DNA of 64,000 nt, from positions 186,001-250,000 of the forward strand of contig VWYX01000890.1 of the NCBI GenBank assembly GCA_013396525.1, given 5' to 3'. The notes under the pieces are model-generated. The model searched no databases, was not told the origin of the DNA, and was given only the letters and a program-made list of their open reading frames with translations. The position numbers and the translations under genes were made by a program. Positions 1 through 13,200 of this stretch are shown piece by piece (position 1 is the first letter of the stretch; every line of letters starts with the position of its first letter). Origin of the DNA: Chaetorhynchus papuensis (lineage: Eukaryota > Chordata > Aves > Passeriformes > Rhipiduridae).

Positions 1-3000
1 CTGCAGATTTACTCCAGATTGATTGTACAAGAGAGGGGTTAGGAGTAGAATTTAACTGCAGTACAAAGTGGCTAAGAGATTGAATAGGTTGAAGAATTTA
101 CTCTTTATTATAAAAAAAAAATAGTTCAAAAAGTTAATTTAGCTATACAATGGAAAAAGTCAGAAGAACATTTAGGATTATGTATCATAAATGGAAAAAA
201 ATCCAATCCTTGACATTTTGATTTATTGTCCTTTTTAGCTGAGCATTGAAATGGTGTTGGGATAAGGTTCTGCCTTTGTCAAATAAGTGTGAGAAAGAGA
301 TAATAATCTTTCCTGATTAGATGCTGTGTGACAGGTGTTCAGGAGCAGTTTGCTTCTCCAAGGAACTTGCTGGCAGGCTTGAGGTTTTTTTTACCTGACA
401 TCCTTAGTCCTAGAAGCCCAGCAGGAGGGAGGAAATTCTGTGCTTGATAGGGTGGAGAGTGTTAACTAGCTTGATTGCATCAATCTGGGTCTGCAAGTGC
501 CCTTTTTTATTTTCTTTCTCTTTCCCTGATCACAAGAGCTGCAGTTGAAATCAAGTCATAGTTGTGTTTTTCAGCAGTCTCCCTCTCATTCTGAGTACCG
601 CTCACATTTCTAAGAAATATGTTTATTTTGTGGAACAGCACACACACAGCTTTTGGCTCCAACCCTACCTGTAATCCCACGCTCCTTTCTCAGTCTGAGC
701 TGCTGTTGGCTTTCATTGGAAATTTGCCTGAGTGAGGCTGGCAGTGCCTGGCCTTGTGTTTCTGCCAATTGATGATGATTTGTTGACTGTGCTTGGGTGG
801 TGACTGTTGCTGGGTGTGTTAGCAGGCAAAGAGTGAGGTAGATGGACTGCACAGATATTTCTACAGACCATATTTGTTGTCTGCAAGCAATAAGAAAAGC
901 CCTGTTTGGACAAAAAGAGAATTTCAGTCAAGACAATCACATCCTAGGTGCATCCCACTGGATCTGGGCCTGCTATCAGTGAAGACAATAACTTTTCTGA
1001 GACTTTTCCTCCTGCCAGCAAATAGAGAGATGGTCTTAGAAAATCGGTGGCCTATGCTTTACTCTGTAAATAGTTTAACTCAGGAGTGTAAATGAAAGAG
1101 TAATTTCAATGCATATAGCATCAGACATTGCCAAATGTATTCATAAAGAACAACATGCAGACTAGAAGGAACTGGAAACTTCAGACATGTGGCCACAATC
1201 CAATCCAGCCTTGCACAACTGATCTTTCTATGGAAATCTTTAAATGCTTTTAATTTAAGATGCAGGTAGGCTGCCTTGGACAATTTTTTAAATTGTACAT
1301 GGAAAAGATAAACCTACACTGTTGCTCAGAAAACATTTCAGGAAATTTTTGCCTTTGGATTCTTTCAACAGAACAGTAGCAATATAGTATTCTTCAGAGG
1401 AACTTAAAGAAAAAGTGCATGAAAATACTAAAAGGTGCTATCAAACTATGTTTTCAAATCCAGATGTAGAACTGAGAAAGGTACTGTTTCTGTTTTGTGC
1501 TCGCTGCAGGAACAAATCTGTGTCTTGTGTAACCTGAACAACAGCCTTCCAAGTGGTAAGAGGATGGTTTTAGGTTTAACCAGTTGGTTTAGGGTTAGAT
1601 TGGGATGCTTTTTTTCTGATACTGTACAGTTTTATGCCTCTCGTATCTGCAGCATTCTTTGCCTACTCATCAGTTCTCTGTTCTTGAATCTGTATCTTGC
1701 CAGCCAGGTTAAAACTCAGGTGCAGGCTACTAGGTTTTGCTGATTCAGTCAAGAGCCAGTGGTCTTGCTGTTCAGCTCAGCAGAAGACTGATGGTAAGGT
1801 GTCTCTTTTGCTAATCCTGATACTTGTTGCTTTGCCAGTAAGGGCCTGTGACACTGTTCACATCGATGGGAAGACTGCCCGGCTGCTAGCTTTGCTACCC
1901 TCCATGCTGGTATTTAAAAACTCCTAAGAAAGTATCCAAAGGAAGATAAAACAGAGCTCATTTATTTGTGATACTTCCTTTCTGATTATGAAATTCACTC
2001 ACATTTTGAAAATAAATGTAAACTTAGGCAACAATAAGTTAAATAGCATTTTCCCCTTCTTTGATATATGAATCTATCAGAGCTTTCAAAGAGAAAACTG
2101 AGAGTGAAATAAAATTGTTCTGAGTGTTATGGAAGAGAGTTTTGAGTGATGATTCATGTTCCTCCAGACAGAGTTTATAGCTTATTCCTTACGCTACAGT
2201 AGTTTCAGTGTAACAACAGTTACTCATCTTCCCCCATAAAGTACCTCTCATGAAAGAGGTTCTTCATCACCTTGTTTCCTAAAGTATTTCTGTAATTTAT
2301 TATAAAAGACTATATGAAGTTCACAATTTTCAAGGTATGCAAAACAGCACAGTTATTTTCAGTCATAGGCTGAAAGAAAAGGGTTAGATGTTTATATTTC
2401 TTTAAGACCTTGGATAAAGAGTTTAATAGATCTTATTTAAACAAAGTTCTTTTTCAGAACTTTGGAAAAATAAACAACCCAGAAAGTCCTGCTTTTGCTC
2501 ACAGTTAACTGAAACACCTTAAAAATTGCTTCTTTTCTTGTTGTAGATTGATTGACTAAACAAAATGAGTAGTCTTAACTCAGAGGTAAAATGATCAGCA
2601 TCAATGAGAAATCGTTCTTAAACACAGCTGTAATTAGGAACAGACCTACACAGCTGTACAGGGAACTACCTAAAGTTCAAGCTCAAATGAATGAGAGTAG
2701 TACATATTCTAAACCCTAGAGATAGTTCAGTTGGATCTTCTGCAAATGCTTTGCCTTTTGTCTCTCACAAAGTGTTTCTGATAAATGCAAACGTCGCCAA
2801 GGAGAAAGTTCTCCTATACCAGGAGCCAATATGTATGGAGATATTTTGTGTGTAGGTTTCACCTGCAGTGAAAAAGTTGAAAATGGACATATACATCCTT
2901 CTGCGTTCCTGTCCCCTTCCAAATCTGCCAGAATATCAGTCCTGTGTCAAGGTGGTACCACCTGCAGCTGAGCCTCAACTCCACCATGTCATGGGTTAAC

Positions 3001-3004
3001 TGAA
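1..3004. other. Gene-free AT-rich sequence
   Basis: Only short ORFs with no recognisable domain. No clear repeat family was seen. A 14-bp palindrome lies at 2950-2963. Confidence 0.5.
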
Positions 3005-3510
3005 GGGAGTCAATTCAAGAGACTCCCTCCAGCTGCCGTGTCCCTGGAGCTCTGGGCTTTGTGGTTTTCTCAAGGCTAAACCTAAGCATAACCCTAACCC
3101 TAAGTGGAGCCTTAAAAGCAGCCACTTGTGTGGCAGTAGTGCCAAGGAGAAAGATAAGGATGGAGAAATGTTGGGGCAGTGCTGTGCTTCCTTTGGCATG
3201 CCTTTTGTGGTTGCAGTGTCCCTGGAAATCTTTCTTTGCTGTTTTCTCAGCCCTAACCCTGAGCTCAACCTTAATCCTAAGTGGAGCAGTAAAACAGCCT
3301 GTTGGTGGGTCTGAGGTTCCCAGATCATAGGCTGTGCCAGGTAGAAAATTTTTGAGGGAGCAATGTTTTTGTTGTGCCATGCTCCCCTTGGCATGCCTGG
3401 ACCTGTAGGCTTTGTGGTTTTTTTCAAGCCTAACCCTAAACTTAACCCTCACCCTTAGTGGAGCAGTAAAAGCAGCCGTTTGCTGAGGCTGATGTTCCTA
3501 GCACATGGCT
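3005..3510. repeat. Tandem repeat of about 177 bp with telomere-like CCCTAA blocks
   Basis: Nearly three diverged units. The anchor taagtggagc (ttagtggagc in the third) recurs at 3101, 3278 and 3455, a spacing of exactly 177 bases each time. Each anchor is preceded by CCCTAA-like hexamers (for example AACCCTAACCCTAAG at 3090-3103) and a gtggttttctcaag-type segment. The inter-anchor sequence contains indels; the ggcatg landmark recurs at 195 bases. Overlapping ORFs here are by-products of the repeat. Confidence 0.8.
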
Positions 3511-5867
3511 GTTTGCTACACATACACTTTTTCTTAATCTTTTTGACGGTGAAGTCACAAAGTAAAGGTCTCCTCACAGAAAAAACCAAATTCTTCTGAA
3601 TACTCCATCTCTCCTTCTTTTGACAATCCCTCTAAAATTAAACTGCTTGTTATAAGACTTACACTCTGGGAAAGCATGGTAAGCCTTGCAGTGACCACAC
3701 TTGTTGATACATTTAACAGAGCTTTTCCTTGTCTCTAATTAAACTAAGAGCAGTTATGATTTCCCATCATATTACATGTAGGAGCATGTGGCACATGTTC
3801 TTGATCTGCCTTGGTCTACTGATACTACTAAAACCAGTAAAGTTAAACCATTGCAAACATAGAAGTAAAATTCATTCTTCCACTCTCCTAAGTCACATCT
3901 GCAGAGCTATTTTGAGTGGTGTATTCACAAATCCTGATTTGCATAGTCCAGAACACCCGACCAAACCACTGAGCACAGTCAAGACCACTCCTGATTTGTA
4001 AATCAAAGTTGAGTTCACTGAGATGGAAAAAAACTAACCACGACTGAGAAGTAATAATCATAACAGCACTATTCCCAACTGAGCTTGACCCAGGACACTC
4101 ACTGAAGCAGAAAGTGCTCTTGGAAATGCTTGAGCCCAACAGCCTGCAAGATGAAGTTTGCCTGAGTTAAGATCCTCTGCTGCAGGTGGAAATCAGTTAA
4201 TGCCTCCTCTAGAGGAAAACAACTGATATCCTTCCCAAAGAGACATCATTTATCCTGTCCTCAGAATGTGGCCCCCAGAACATCAGAAGGTTTTGCCCAA
4301 GGATTAAGTGGGACCAAGAGGAGCCTGATTGGACTGACCATGAATTGCATATCTCTCCATTGTCTCTTTGGGAGGAGTTAGTAGTGGACTAATGACTCAG
4401 TATATCATTTGTATGCGTAGGTTTCACTGGGCTACTCAAGCCATTTTATTTCTTTCATCCTCTTCCCTTTTTTAATTTGTTGGATAATTAAGTGGTATGA
4501 TAAGGCATAACTGGAGAAATCCTGCTGTGCAAAAGTAGGAAGGATTAAGCATAATTCCCAAGAGGTCTCTCATGAACCTTCAGAAAAATCACAATGACGG
4601 TATGCTAAAAAATGTGCCTGTCCTGCAAACCAGACTTCTTAAATTGCTCATCAGAAACATTAAGATGCAGCCTTGTAGGACAGAAATGAGTCTAGCAAAC
4701 ACCTGGAACAGGAGGGAAATCTATTCCTGCCTGGGTCCTAAGAGTCCAACCTATCCTTCATACTATCACACCTGGCCTAGAAACTGCAGAAATCTCAACT
4801 ACCTCCCCTGCTGATACAGGCTTCATTCCTGGCCTGAGAAGTAGAAGAATGATGCAATCTCATCTGGGTTTAGATCAGACATCTGAATTTGTGGGCTTAC
4901 TCTATGCTCACAAATTATTTTTGAACACCTGCTGGTTTTTTAATGCTTGTTGTCTGTGGTGCTGCCACATCTGCATGGCTAACATGCCTGAGCTTTAAAA
5001 AGGCTGATTTTCAGTCATCTGTTCACGTGTTTGCGTTCTGAAAACAACACCTATTTTAGGTGTCTTCCTAAAACAGAGGACTGCAATTCACTTGGGGAAA
5101 TCTTCTTGTGATTACTGCTGCAAACAGCAAGAAAGTCAGACATAAGTATTAACTTAAATGCCCAAAGTCAGTCAAGTCTTTGAAATCAGATAAGCCTGAA
5201 TCTGGATAACTTATATTGTCAGGACTATTTATCACATGGGCCATAAGACAGGGGCCACCACGCACAGGGCAGAGTTCACTGCAGACTTGTAGATGCAGTG
5301 GCCATCACACAGGTAGGTGTGACATGTCCAGAATTGTACTTACGGTGTGCTTGCTGGGGGGATCACCCTTCAGACTGTGGCCTAACGTGGTCTGGTTAGC
5401 CCAGGCAGCACTGCCATCTGGGAATTAGGTGTGCAAAATATGGTCACACTCAAGCAACTGTGAATAAAGAAGTCAAGCATTCAAAAGTTTTACTGTTACA
5501 GTGCTCCGTGGGGCACCTCCCCTTGGGGACAGAGTGGAAACTGTCCTTTCCAAGGTGGTACCACCTGTTATGATCATGTAGTGAAGAAAAGGAAAAACAT
5601 GGCGAATGGTTAATAAATCATAAGAGACAAATGAAACAGTTACTCACATGGATGGAGAAGGCTTTTTCCGTATAAATAATGAATGGCTTCTCCTGTGAAA
5701 ATGAAAGACATGGCACGTGTGTAAGAGGGAGCGATGTCACTCTAGCAGTGTTTTGTTAAGGAAGGAGAGGTGCCTAAAGGCAGGGTTTTGTCCTAGCAAT
5801 AGAAAAAAGTGCTTCCAAGTGGAGCAGGAGCATGCACAGGCAATACCACATGGCACTTGCCATCTTC

Positions 5868-5955
5868 CTGGGAATGGTGCTGTGCAGGGCTGGGAGTTGG
5901 ACTCCATGAGCCTTGTGGGACCCTTCCAACTCATCTTATTCTATGATTCTTTGAA
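5868..5955 (+). mobile_element. CR1 LINE fragment, 3' end
   Basis: The stretch around GGAGTTGGACTCCATGA, then CCTTCCAACTC and TATTCTATGATTCT, is the typical CR1 3' terminus in plus orientation. It is short and 5'-truncated. Confidence 0.8.
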
Positions 5956-8900
5956 CAGTTGTTATTATGATGCACACAAGTCCCTTGAAACCCATGGAAG
6001 TCAAAGGTGATTTTAAAGCTCACAGAAGCAGGAACACAGTAAATGTGTGAGTATGGAGAAGTTTAACACAGCAAAAATTTAATGAGGCTACCAACTAGAA
6101 ATTACCTATGGGAATCACCGCCCTGTTTTTCAGGGGCTAGAGGATAAGTTTGCTTTTATAGTAGTGACAGCAATAACCTGAACAGAAATTTTGCTTCCAT
6201 TATAGTTCTTCAGAAAATAAATAAATCTCATAGCTTCTGAATAAAGTTTCTGTTACTTTCTTCTTCCCTGCTTAGCTCCAGTATCAGATTATCAACCCTT
6301 GAAATCAAGTTTTTACACGTATTTTGTTGCTTGAAAAAATTGAATGAAGAGACAGCCTATAAAGAAGCAATGATGGTATCATTTTGAAAGCATTAGCTAT
6401 AACTCATGCCATTAACTTCTGAAGGAATAAAGCATTGTTGCTACTTGTTTTCTGTGAAATGGTAAAGAAATCAATATGACCACACAAACGCTTGATAGCA
6501 TGAATACTTCAGTCATTGTAAATTCTATGAAATCTATTTTCTAGAATGTCAGCAATTCATCTCTGCAGGAAACTGCAACTTCTGCATTATATTTATCAAC
6601 ATCAATGTCATACAAAAACAGAGCATCCTTAAGAAAATAAGTGCTAAATTTATATTTGCTACAAGAATCTCAAAGAGTTTAAGGATAATTTTTATTTTTG
6701 TCTTCTTACTATACTAGCTCTAATTTAAAAAAACATAATGAAAGAATATCTGTATTTATTGTCTTAGAGCAGTGTTATTTAGAATAATTGCACTCAATGC
6801 ATCAGCTTACATTTAAAATTAAATACTAAACAAAGAGAAAATATCCAGTCAAAGCTGAAGTTGCAGCTCTGAGTAAGATTAGTCTCAAAATTAATGTCCA
6901 ATTAGCCAGTTGATGAGGATGTGCAAGCCCTTTGCAGGTCTCAGCAGTGGCCTGCCAAATAGCTGGTAGTATTCATCTCACTGAAAAAGCAAGAATTACC
7001 TAAATGTCGAGAATGGATACATGTTCTAAGTTGGCTTCTCTTCTTTGCTGTTAGGATGTGAAGAACTATCCATTAATTTGTTTTTCATTTTTGCCTTTCC
7101 ACACAGAAGATTCTTTAATTTTTGACTAATAAGCTTCCTTCTCATAAGAGTTTACATGTCAATTTGAGAGTTATTCCTGATTTCTGCTGGATTTGGTGAA
7201 AGCCACTGAATGTTGTTGAGTTCACATCTGCCTTACTGTGTGCATATTTCTCTATGACAAAGTGTTTTTTTCCTGTTACCCACTCTACCACCACAGGCTA
7301 TTTCTAAGCTTCTGCAGCTGTTTAGTGCTCACACAGAGTTCGCTGACCTGGCTCTTTCTTGGTGCAAAGGTTGCAATAAACCAGTCCATGAAGATGTGTT
7401 GAAACTCCTGATTATCACACATTATGCCATTTTATCAAATACTTTCATCTCATAAAATATTTATTCAGATAATAGTGGAAATGTAGTCAAAAATCATTAT
7501 AAGGACACAGCAGGACTCCATCATTTATTTTTTCTTTAGAAGGCTCATGTCATGATGCTTCATACTTTTTCCTGGGATGGAATCATTTTCTCAGTCAGAA
7601 GGAGACTTAGAGTAAAGGTTAGAGTTTCTTACCTTGCTTAGACAGATATATCTTCCTAGGATGGATTTCCAATATAAAAGGTTTTTTCCTCTATCAGTGC
7701 CTTTTCTTCTTTTCCAAAACGTTCAAATGAACTAAAACATTTACCAAAGTAGCAACTGGATGTCACTGTTTTCTTTTAATATCTACTGCACCTTTTTACT
7801 GCAATATTGCAGCTTTTGTGGATGGCCCATGAACTCAAGCTTAAAGTCAAGGCAGATCAAGATACTGCGTCCCTACCAATGAGGTCCTTGGGGACTCACT
7901 TTGAAATTAAACTAAAGTAATTTTCAATATGGAATCATTTTATTCTGTGGGTGCATCTGCGCATAAAGTTTACATTGGGCTCTGAGCAGCATATAAAGGC
8001 TTGTGAGAGATAAATTAGGCTAAGTAAAGCACTCATCATTAATCAGAGTACTAAACAAGCATGAGCGCTAGAGAATGAACACAGCTGCCACTTCATTTAT
8101 CTTGCTGTCAGAAGGTAACTTTCCTACAGAGAGAAGCTCAGAAGTGGTGGCTGAGGTTCTTTTGTGTCTCTCAGCTTGCAGAGAATATACATGCTCATAT
8201 ATATTAAATACATATCTACATTGCACACATAAATGTTTTTATATTCAAAAATATAGCATATATAAACACATTTTTCTACTGGTGTTTGTAGACTGATGTT
8301 TGTGTTCTCAGTAGTCCTAAACTCTAGTTTGGAGCTAAAAAGTGAGAGATATGCCAGTTTATTTCACTGAAAAATTATTTATTACTGATTTTTGTATACT
8401 CTGAGTTTCTGACTTAATAACAGAAATCTTTGCTACAGTCTTACTGTCGAGTTATCTTCTGTGATAACTTTCATCAATTCATCCCTCATGGAGATGTGAT
8501 GTGTAAGTAGCTGATATGATAAATCAGAGTATCTTACCTTCCATTTCAGAGTGAACATGTGATGCTGGAAGGTGATAGAACCTATTTTCTCATTTCCTTT
8601 GGGAAAAAAACCCAGAAAAATGAAGTGCGAGTTACTGAAAGTCTCCAAGTGATGTTTTTATAGTGGCTGTTTGTCAAAGGATGTTTTGAAGACAAGCTAA
8701 CAAACAGCTTGTCATATACTAAGTTTATAGGGCAACAGACTCTGGTGTCTGGTCTTCCTCAGTCTGACCTTTTGCATGACAGCAATAAATCAGTATCCTT
8801 CCATGTCTCTCGTATTGTCCCAAGCTCTTGGGAAAAGGATGATTGAATAGGAAGAATTAGTGCTGCTGCATAGGATTTAGCATAATGGATAGATCATTAA

Positions 8901-11900
8901 CCTTTTAAGTCTGGTATCCTGGCTTCCAAACTGGCCTACCGTGGCTGCTTCAAGGAAGCAAAAATCTCCATACAATAGCAGGGGTGGTTTGTGCAGGCAA
9001 GGGGAAGGATTTCCCCAACCAGAGGCATGAGAATGGGTTGCTGTGAGGCCGGGTGGCACTGCAGCCACAGTGGGACAGCCCTGGGAGTTACACAGACCTC
9101 AGGGACATAGGCAGGGACACGTGTGGCTTTCTCCACACTGCACAACCTGAGCGAGGCACTCACTGTGCTGGGGTTATGCTATCTCGTGGTGTCATCTGGA
9201 CCTATGCCCAAGGTACCTGAGACGCCTGTAGCAGTGTGTCTGAGGGAATATGAAGCTCTCTGTGGGCTGCAGTAGTCAGGTAGTTTGCTTTTGGGGGCGT
9301 TTTCATTACTGCCTTGCTAACAGCATCCAAATTAGCTAGCTTCAAGTGGGCACCTAAACACTGATGCAGGACCTGCACTTATTTTGATGGCAGTTCTCAG
9401 TTTATGTGAAAGAGGGTGTGCTATTTGCTGCACCTCATCCAAGAACTTGCAGGGGGGAAATACATCACCAGCTAAAAGGACAGAGATATCAATATGCAGC
9501 ACTCTGGTAGCTGGTAATATCAGATACTCAGGGTGCCATTTCTTTGAGTATCCAGCAAGAACAGGTGTAGGGAGACCTATGTGTTACAGGGAGGCCTGAA
9601 ATCTCTTTTGCAGTGGCAGCTGAAGACCAGGCAGAATATCCTCAGCACCTAAAATGTACCTGCTTCTCTGATTTAGGCAACTACATCCTGTCTCAGATGT
9701 ATGTTTAAAATGGAGTCCTATTAAAATTGGAATTCGGTGTTGAAAAGAAATAAAGTTTCTAATCTCGTGTTGGACATTTGGCCTGAAAGAGGCTGCTCAA
9801 AGGTACAGTTTCAATTCCATTTGATTTGAAGTTACCTCACAGGATGTATTGCAACACTTGAAAACGTATGTCAGAGGATTCACTTTGACAGGGCTTTCTG
9901 TGAGAGAAAGCAGCTAGATGTAGACAAAGCTAGATGGGTGACACATAATCAGATCAACCTCAAAAGTACCAGCTAAGCATGTTCTTAATTTCTGGTAATT
10001 TTGATGAGCCCACACTGAAAACATGTGTCCATAATTTAGTTCATACCTATAAAATCTATTTAAAAAAAAAAGATTTTCTGGTCCAGGAGCTTTAATTCAT
10101 ATCTTAACAACACCCCACACTGGTCATTACAATGCTTTGTGTGTTGTCTTGCCATCTGCCTACAGAGAGAAGTTACAGTCCCATTACATTATACTGTTGG
10201 TACTGTGCTAAAATGTAGGAAATTATCTGAGAAGTTATCAGCTTGATTGATGCTGTGATATTTTCTAAAATAATGGTAAAGGTAGCAAGTGTGCCAATTT
10301 GAGCTGACTTACACCTCACATTAAGAGTGCCATGGAAATGTAATTGTGATATTTTGTGCTTCCTCATCTCTTACAGCATGTTACTGACAAGTGGCAGTAG
10401 CACAAGAGATCAGAGCAACAATCTGCCTTTAAAGGTACTGAGAACAGGCATAAACTTGTTTCCAGTCATAGTAACACCTCTTTCTGGAAAATCCATGGGA
10501 AAGTGGGGAATTTACAGGTGGACCAAAGCTGGAGTCTGACTGCTGAGGCTGCCTATTTCAGAGATGATTGAGTATATAGCCAGTTGCTTGGCTGCCTGAA
10601 TTGTGTGTGTGTGAGCGTTCACAAAACTCTGCATAAAACCTCAGAGCATATCTTAGGTAGAGGTTTCTCTTTTAAAAATTGGCTCTTCATGTTTAACCCT
10701 GCCCACCAGGTGTGCTACTATTATTGCCTTTATATGGTCCCCTGGGCTTTGCTGTCATCCCCGAGCAGGTATGCTGCCACTTGCCCACTGCCTGACTAAT
10801 CTCACCTCAAGAAACCTTCTATTTCTGTACTCTGCTCAAGTCATGTCCTTACTGGTCTGGTTTTGCTGCTTTGCAGAAGGTTTTTATTAGTTTTATTAAC
10901 TGTAAAAGCATATTGTTTAAATAGCAGCAGGCATCACAAACATCTGAGTTTCTACCAGTTCTCTTCTGTCACTGGCATGTGTGCTCATAGTGTAACAGGC
11001 TTCACCCTGATTTCGGCAGATCAGGGGAGGGGGTTTCAGCAGATCAGGGGAGCTAAGCTTGTCCTATAAACAAAAGTGAAAAAAAAAATCCGAGTGTAGA
11101 GCTAGCTGTCTGGGAAAACTTCATCGGGTCTAAAGTTCATAGTTCACCCACAGAAACTTCCTTGCATGGTCAAGGTGTGAGTGTCAAGAAACCAGAAGAC
11201 TGTCACATTGTCACTCCATGACTTCACCTCCGAGGAGAAGCAGAAGTTCAGGAGGAAAGCAAGGCTTTTTGTCCCTTCAAGTTTCTCTGGAAAGATTGTG
11301 GATACTGTACCTAAGGGTCAAATTTGAAACGCTGATAGAGTTTTCAAAGCAAGTTGCCATTTTCACGCATTCAAATGATAAGTTTTTCAAGATAACACAT
11401 GTATTCTTCTGGCAACTCACAAGATGCTCTGACGTGGTCTGTTTTCTCCTCCTGTCTGCTTCCTGCAGAGGGTTGCTAGTCACCACATGGCTGCAAAATT
11501 CTGCACTTCTGACTGGGCTCCGTGGGGTAGGGAGACAAATGGGATTCATGCCCTGCAACATTCAGCATTGCAGCATTCAGGATTGTAGTACTAAGTTCCT
11601 AGCGTGGTGCACGATCTTTGGTGAAGTGCCTGAATTGCTGGAGAAAAGTCTCTTTCTTATTACCATAATCCCACACTGAAATTTTCTATGTCTTGTCTCT
11701 GGTTATAATCTGCCCTGTTGGCACAACCTGACTGCTGCTTTCATGCCTTGCCTTTGCCTTCCTGGCATGCTGGAGAGCCTAGAGGGAGTCTGAAGCTGTT
11801 TATGCATCAGGTTACTGAAAGGGAAAGGTGGCAGGGCAGGGCCTTCCCTGTTGTTTGCAGGATCAGGAGTCCATGGAAGCTGGAGGGATGCTGCTGTTCC

Positions 11901-13061
11901 TGTACAGCCTTTAGCACAGTCTGAGAGGAGACTCTGCACTGATGACAGCTGTGCAGCTCCTCGGGAGGTAAAGATGTGTGTCACCAAAATCGGGCTGCTG
12001 GCACTGCAGTGTGTGCCAGGGGCTGCCCCAGGCTCTGCTGGGCTCTGCCCAGACAGGAGCAGCCCACTTATGCAGTGGTTCAGTGCACTCCTCTGGGATG
12101 TAGGCAGTGGCATGTGCAGAGTGGGAGGGTGAAATTGGGCCGTGATAACCAGCATATTGGCTGGAGTCACTTTATCTAGTCTCTAGTCTCTGCAGTGACA
12201 TAAAATACAAAAGAATTTACCAGTGCAAGGAAGCACAATGCTATGTGAGCACCAGAAACACTGGGTGGTGAAATAGCTTTTTTCAACTTTCTTGTCTCTG
12301 GCCAAGGAAGTTGTAAGTATAATAAAGAAATACTGATTTAAACCCTTTCACCACTGGTGTGCTTTGAGTGTTTTGCAGATAATGCTTTTTATTTTTCTTG
12401 TGAGTAAATTTCAAGCCATTTGGTATTTGTATCTGCATTTATTTTGATAACTAACATTTATGTCAGGACAGAGAGGAGAATTATACACAAGACAGTGGTA
12501 GGGATGTGAAACAACATTGTGAGGTTCCAGCAGCCACAGAAAAATTATTCCTTTAACTGTAGATATCCTTTATACTACAGAAAATAATACCACATGTAGT
12601 TCACTTCCAGAAAACATTTCCTCAGTAGGCACAACAGGCATTGCCTGCACATTTTCTGTGGACTGCAGGCTCTTTACAGGAGTCACAGCTCTTTTTCAGT
12701 TGTATACTTCTCTGTGCCTGAGGAGCCAAGTACTGTGCAACAGTGCTACTGTGTAACAGGGAATAACAAAACTAATTTCATCTCAACATGAAGTTCAGCA
12801 CAGTCAAAAGTGCTGGGGCTTCATTCAATTCCCTTTGTACATAATAGTGTCATTAATTGGAATCTGTTTTTACATTACGACTGAGGTTAAAAAGTCAAGA
12901 CACAGCAGTGGTTAGCACATCTCAAGCCATAGGTTGAGTGTCTATATTTTTGCTGGCCTGAGAAGTAAATGAGTTGATGTTTTCTGCTGAAACACAGAAC
13001 ACACTTTTTTTGGAGAAAAAAAGTGAAAGTGCTTTTGCATGAAAGTGCTGCTTTTTTTCCA

Positions 13062-13200
13062 GTAGAATAGAATAGAATCACAGAATATTCTGAGTTGGAC
13101 AGGATCCAGAGGCTCCTCAAGTCTAACTCTCAAGTGAATGGCCCATACTGGGATCACACCCACAACGTTGGCATTATTAGCACCACGTTCTAACCAACTG
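13062..13200 (-). mobile_element. CR1 LINE fragment, 3' end
   Basis: Begins with the AGAATAGAATCACAGAAT terminal repeat, followed by CCTGAGTTGG-like sequence and ATGGCCCATACTGGGATC, seen in a second copy at 55745. It is the CR1 3' end in minus orientation, diverged. Confidence 0.8.

Noticed and set aside
2996..3452. Two overlapping minus-strand ORFs of about 145 codons at 3.0-3.45 kb
   Set aside because: They are read-throughs of the 177-bp tandem repeat; the repeating peptide pattern follows the DNA repeat.
11218..12170. ORFs of about 155 codons on both strands
   Set aside because: No domain or splice structure was recognised, and the two strands are equally open. Treated as chance.
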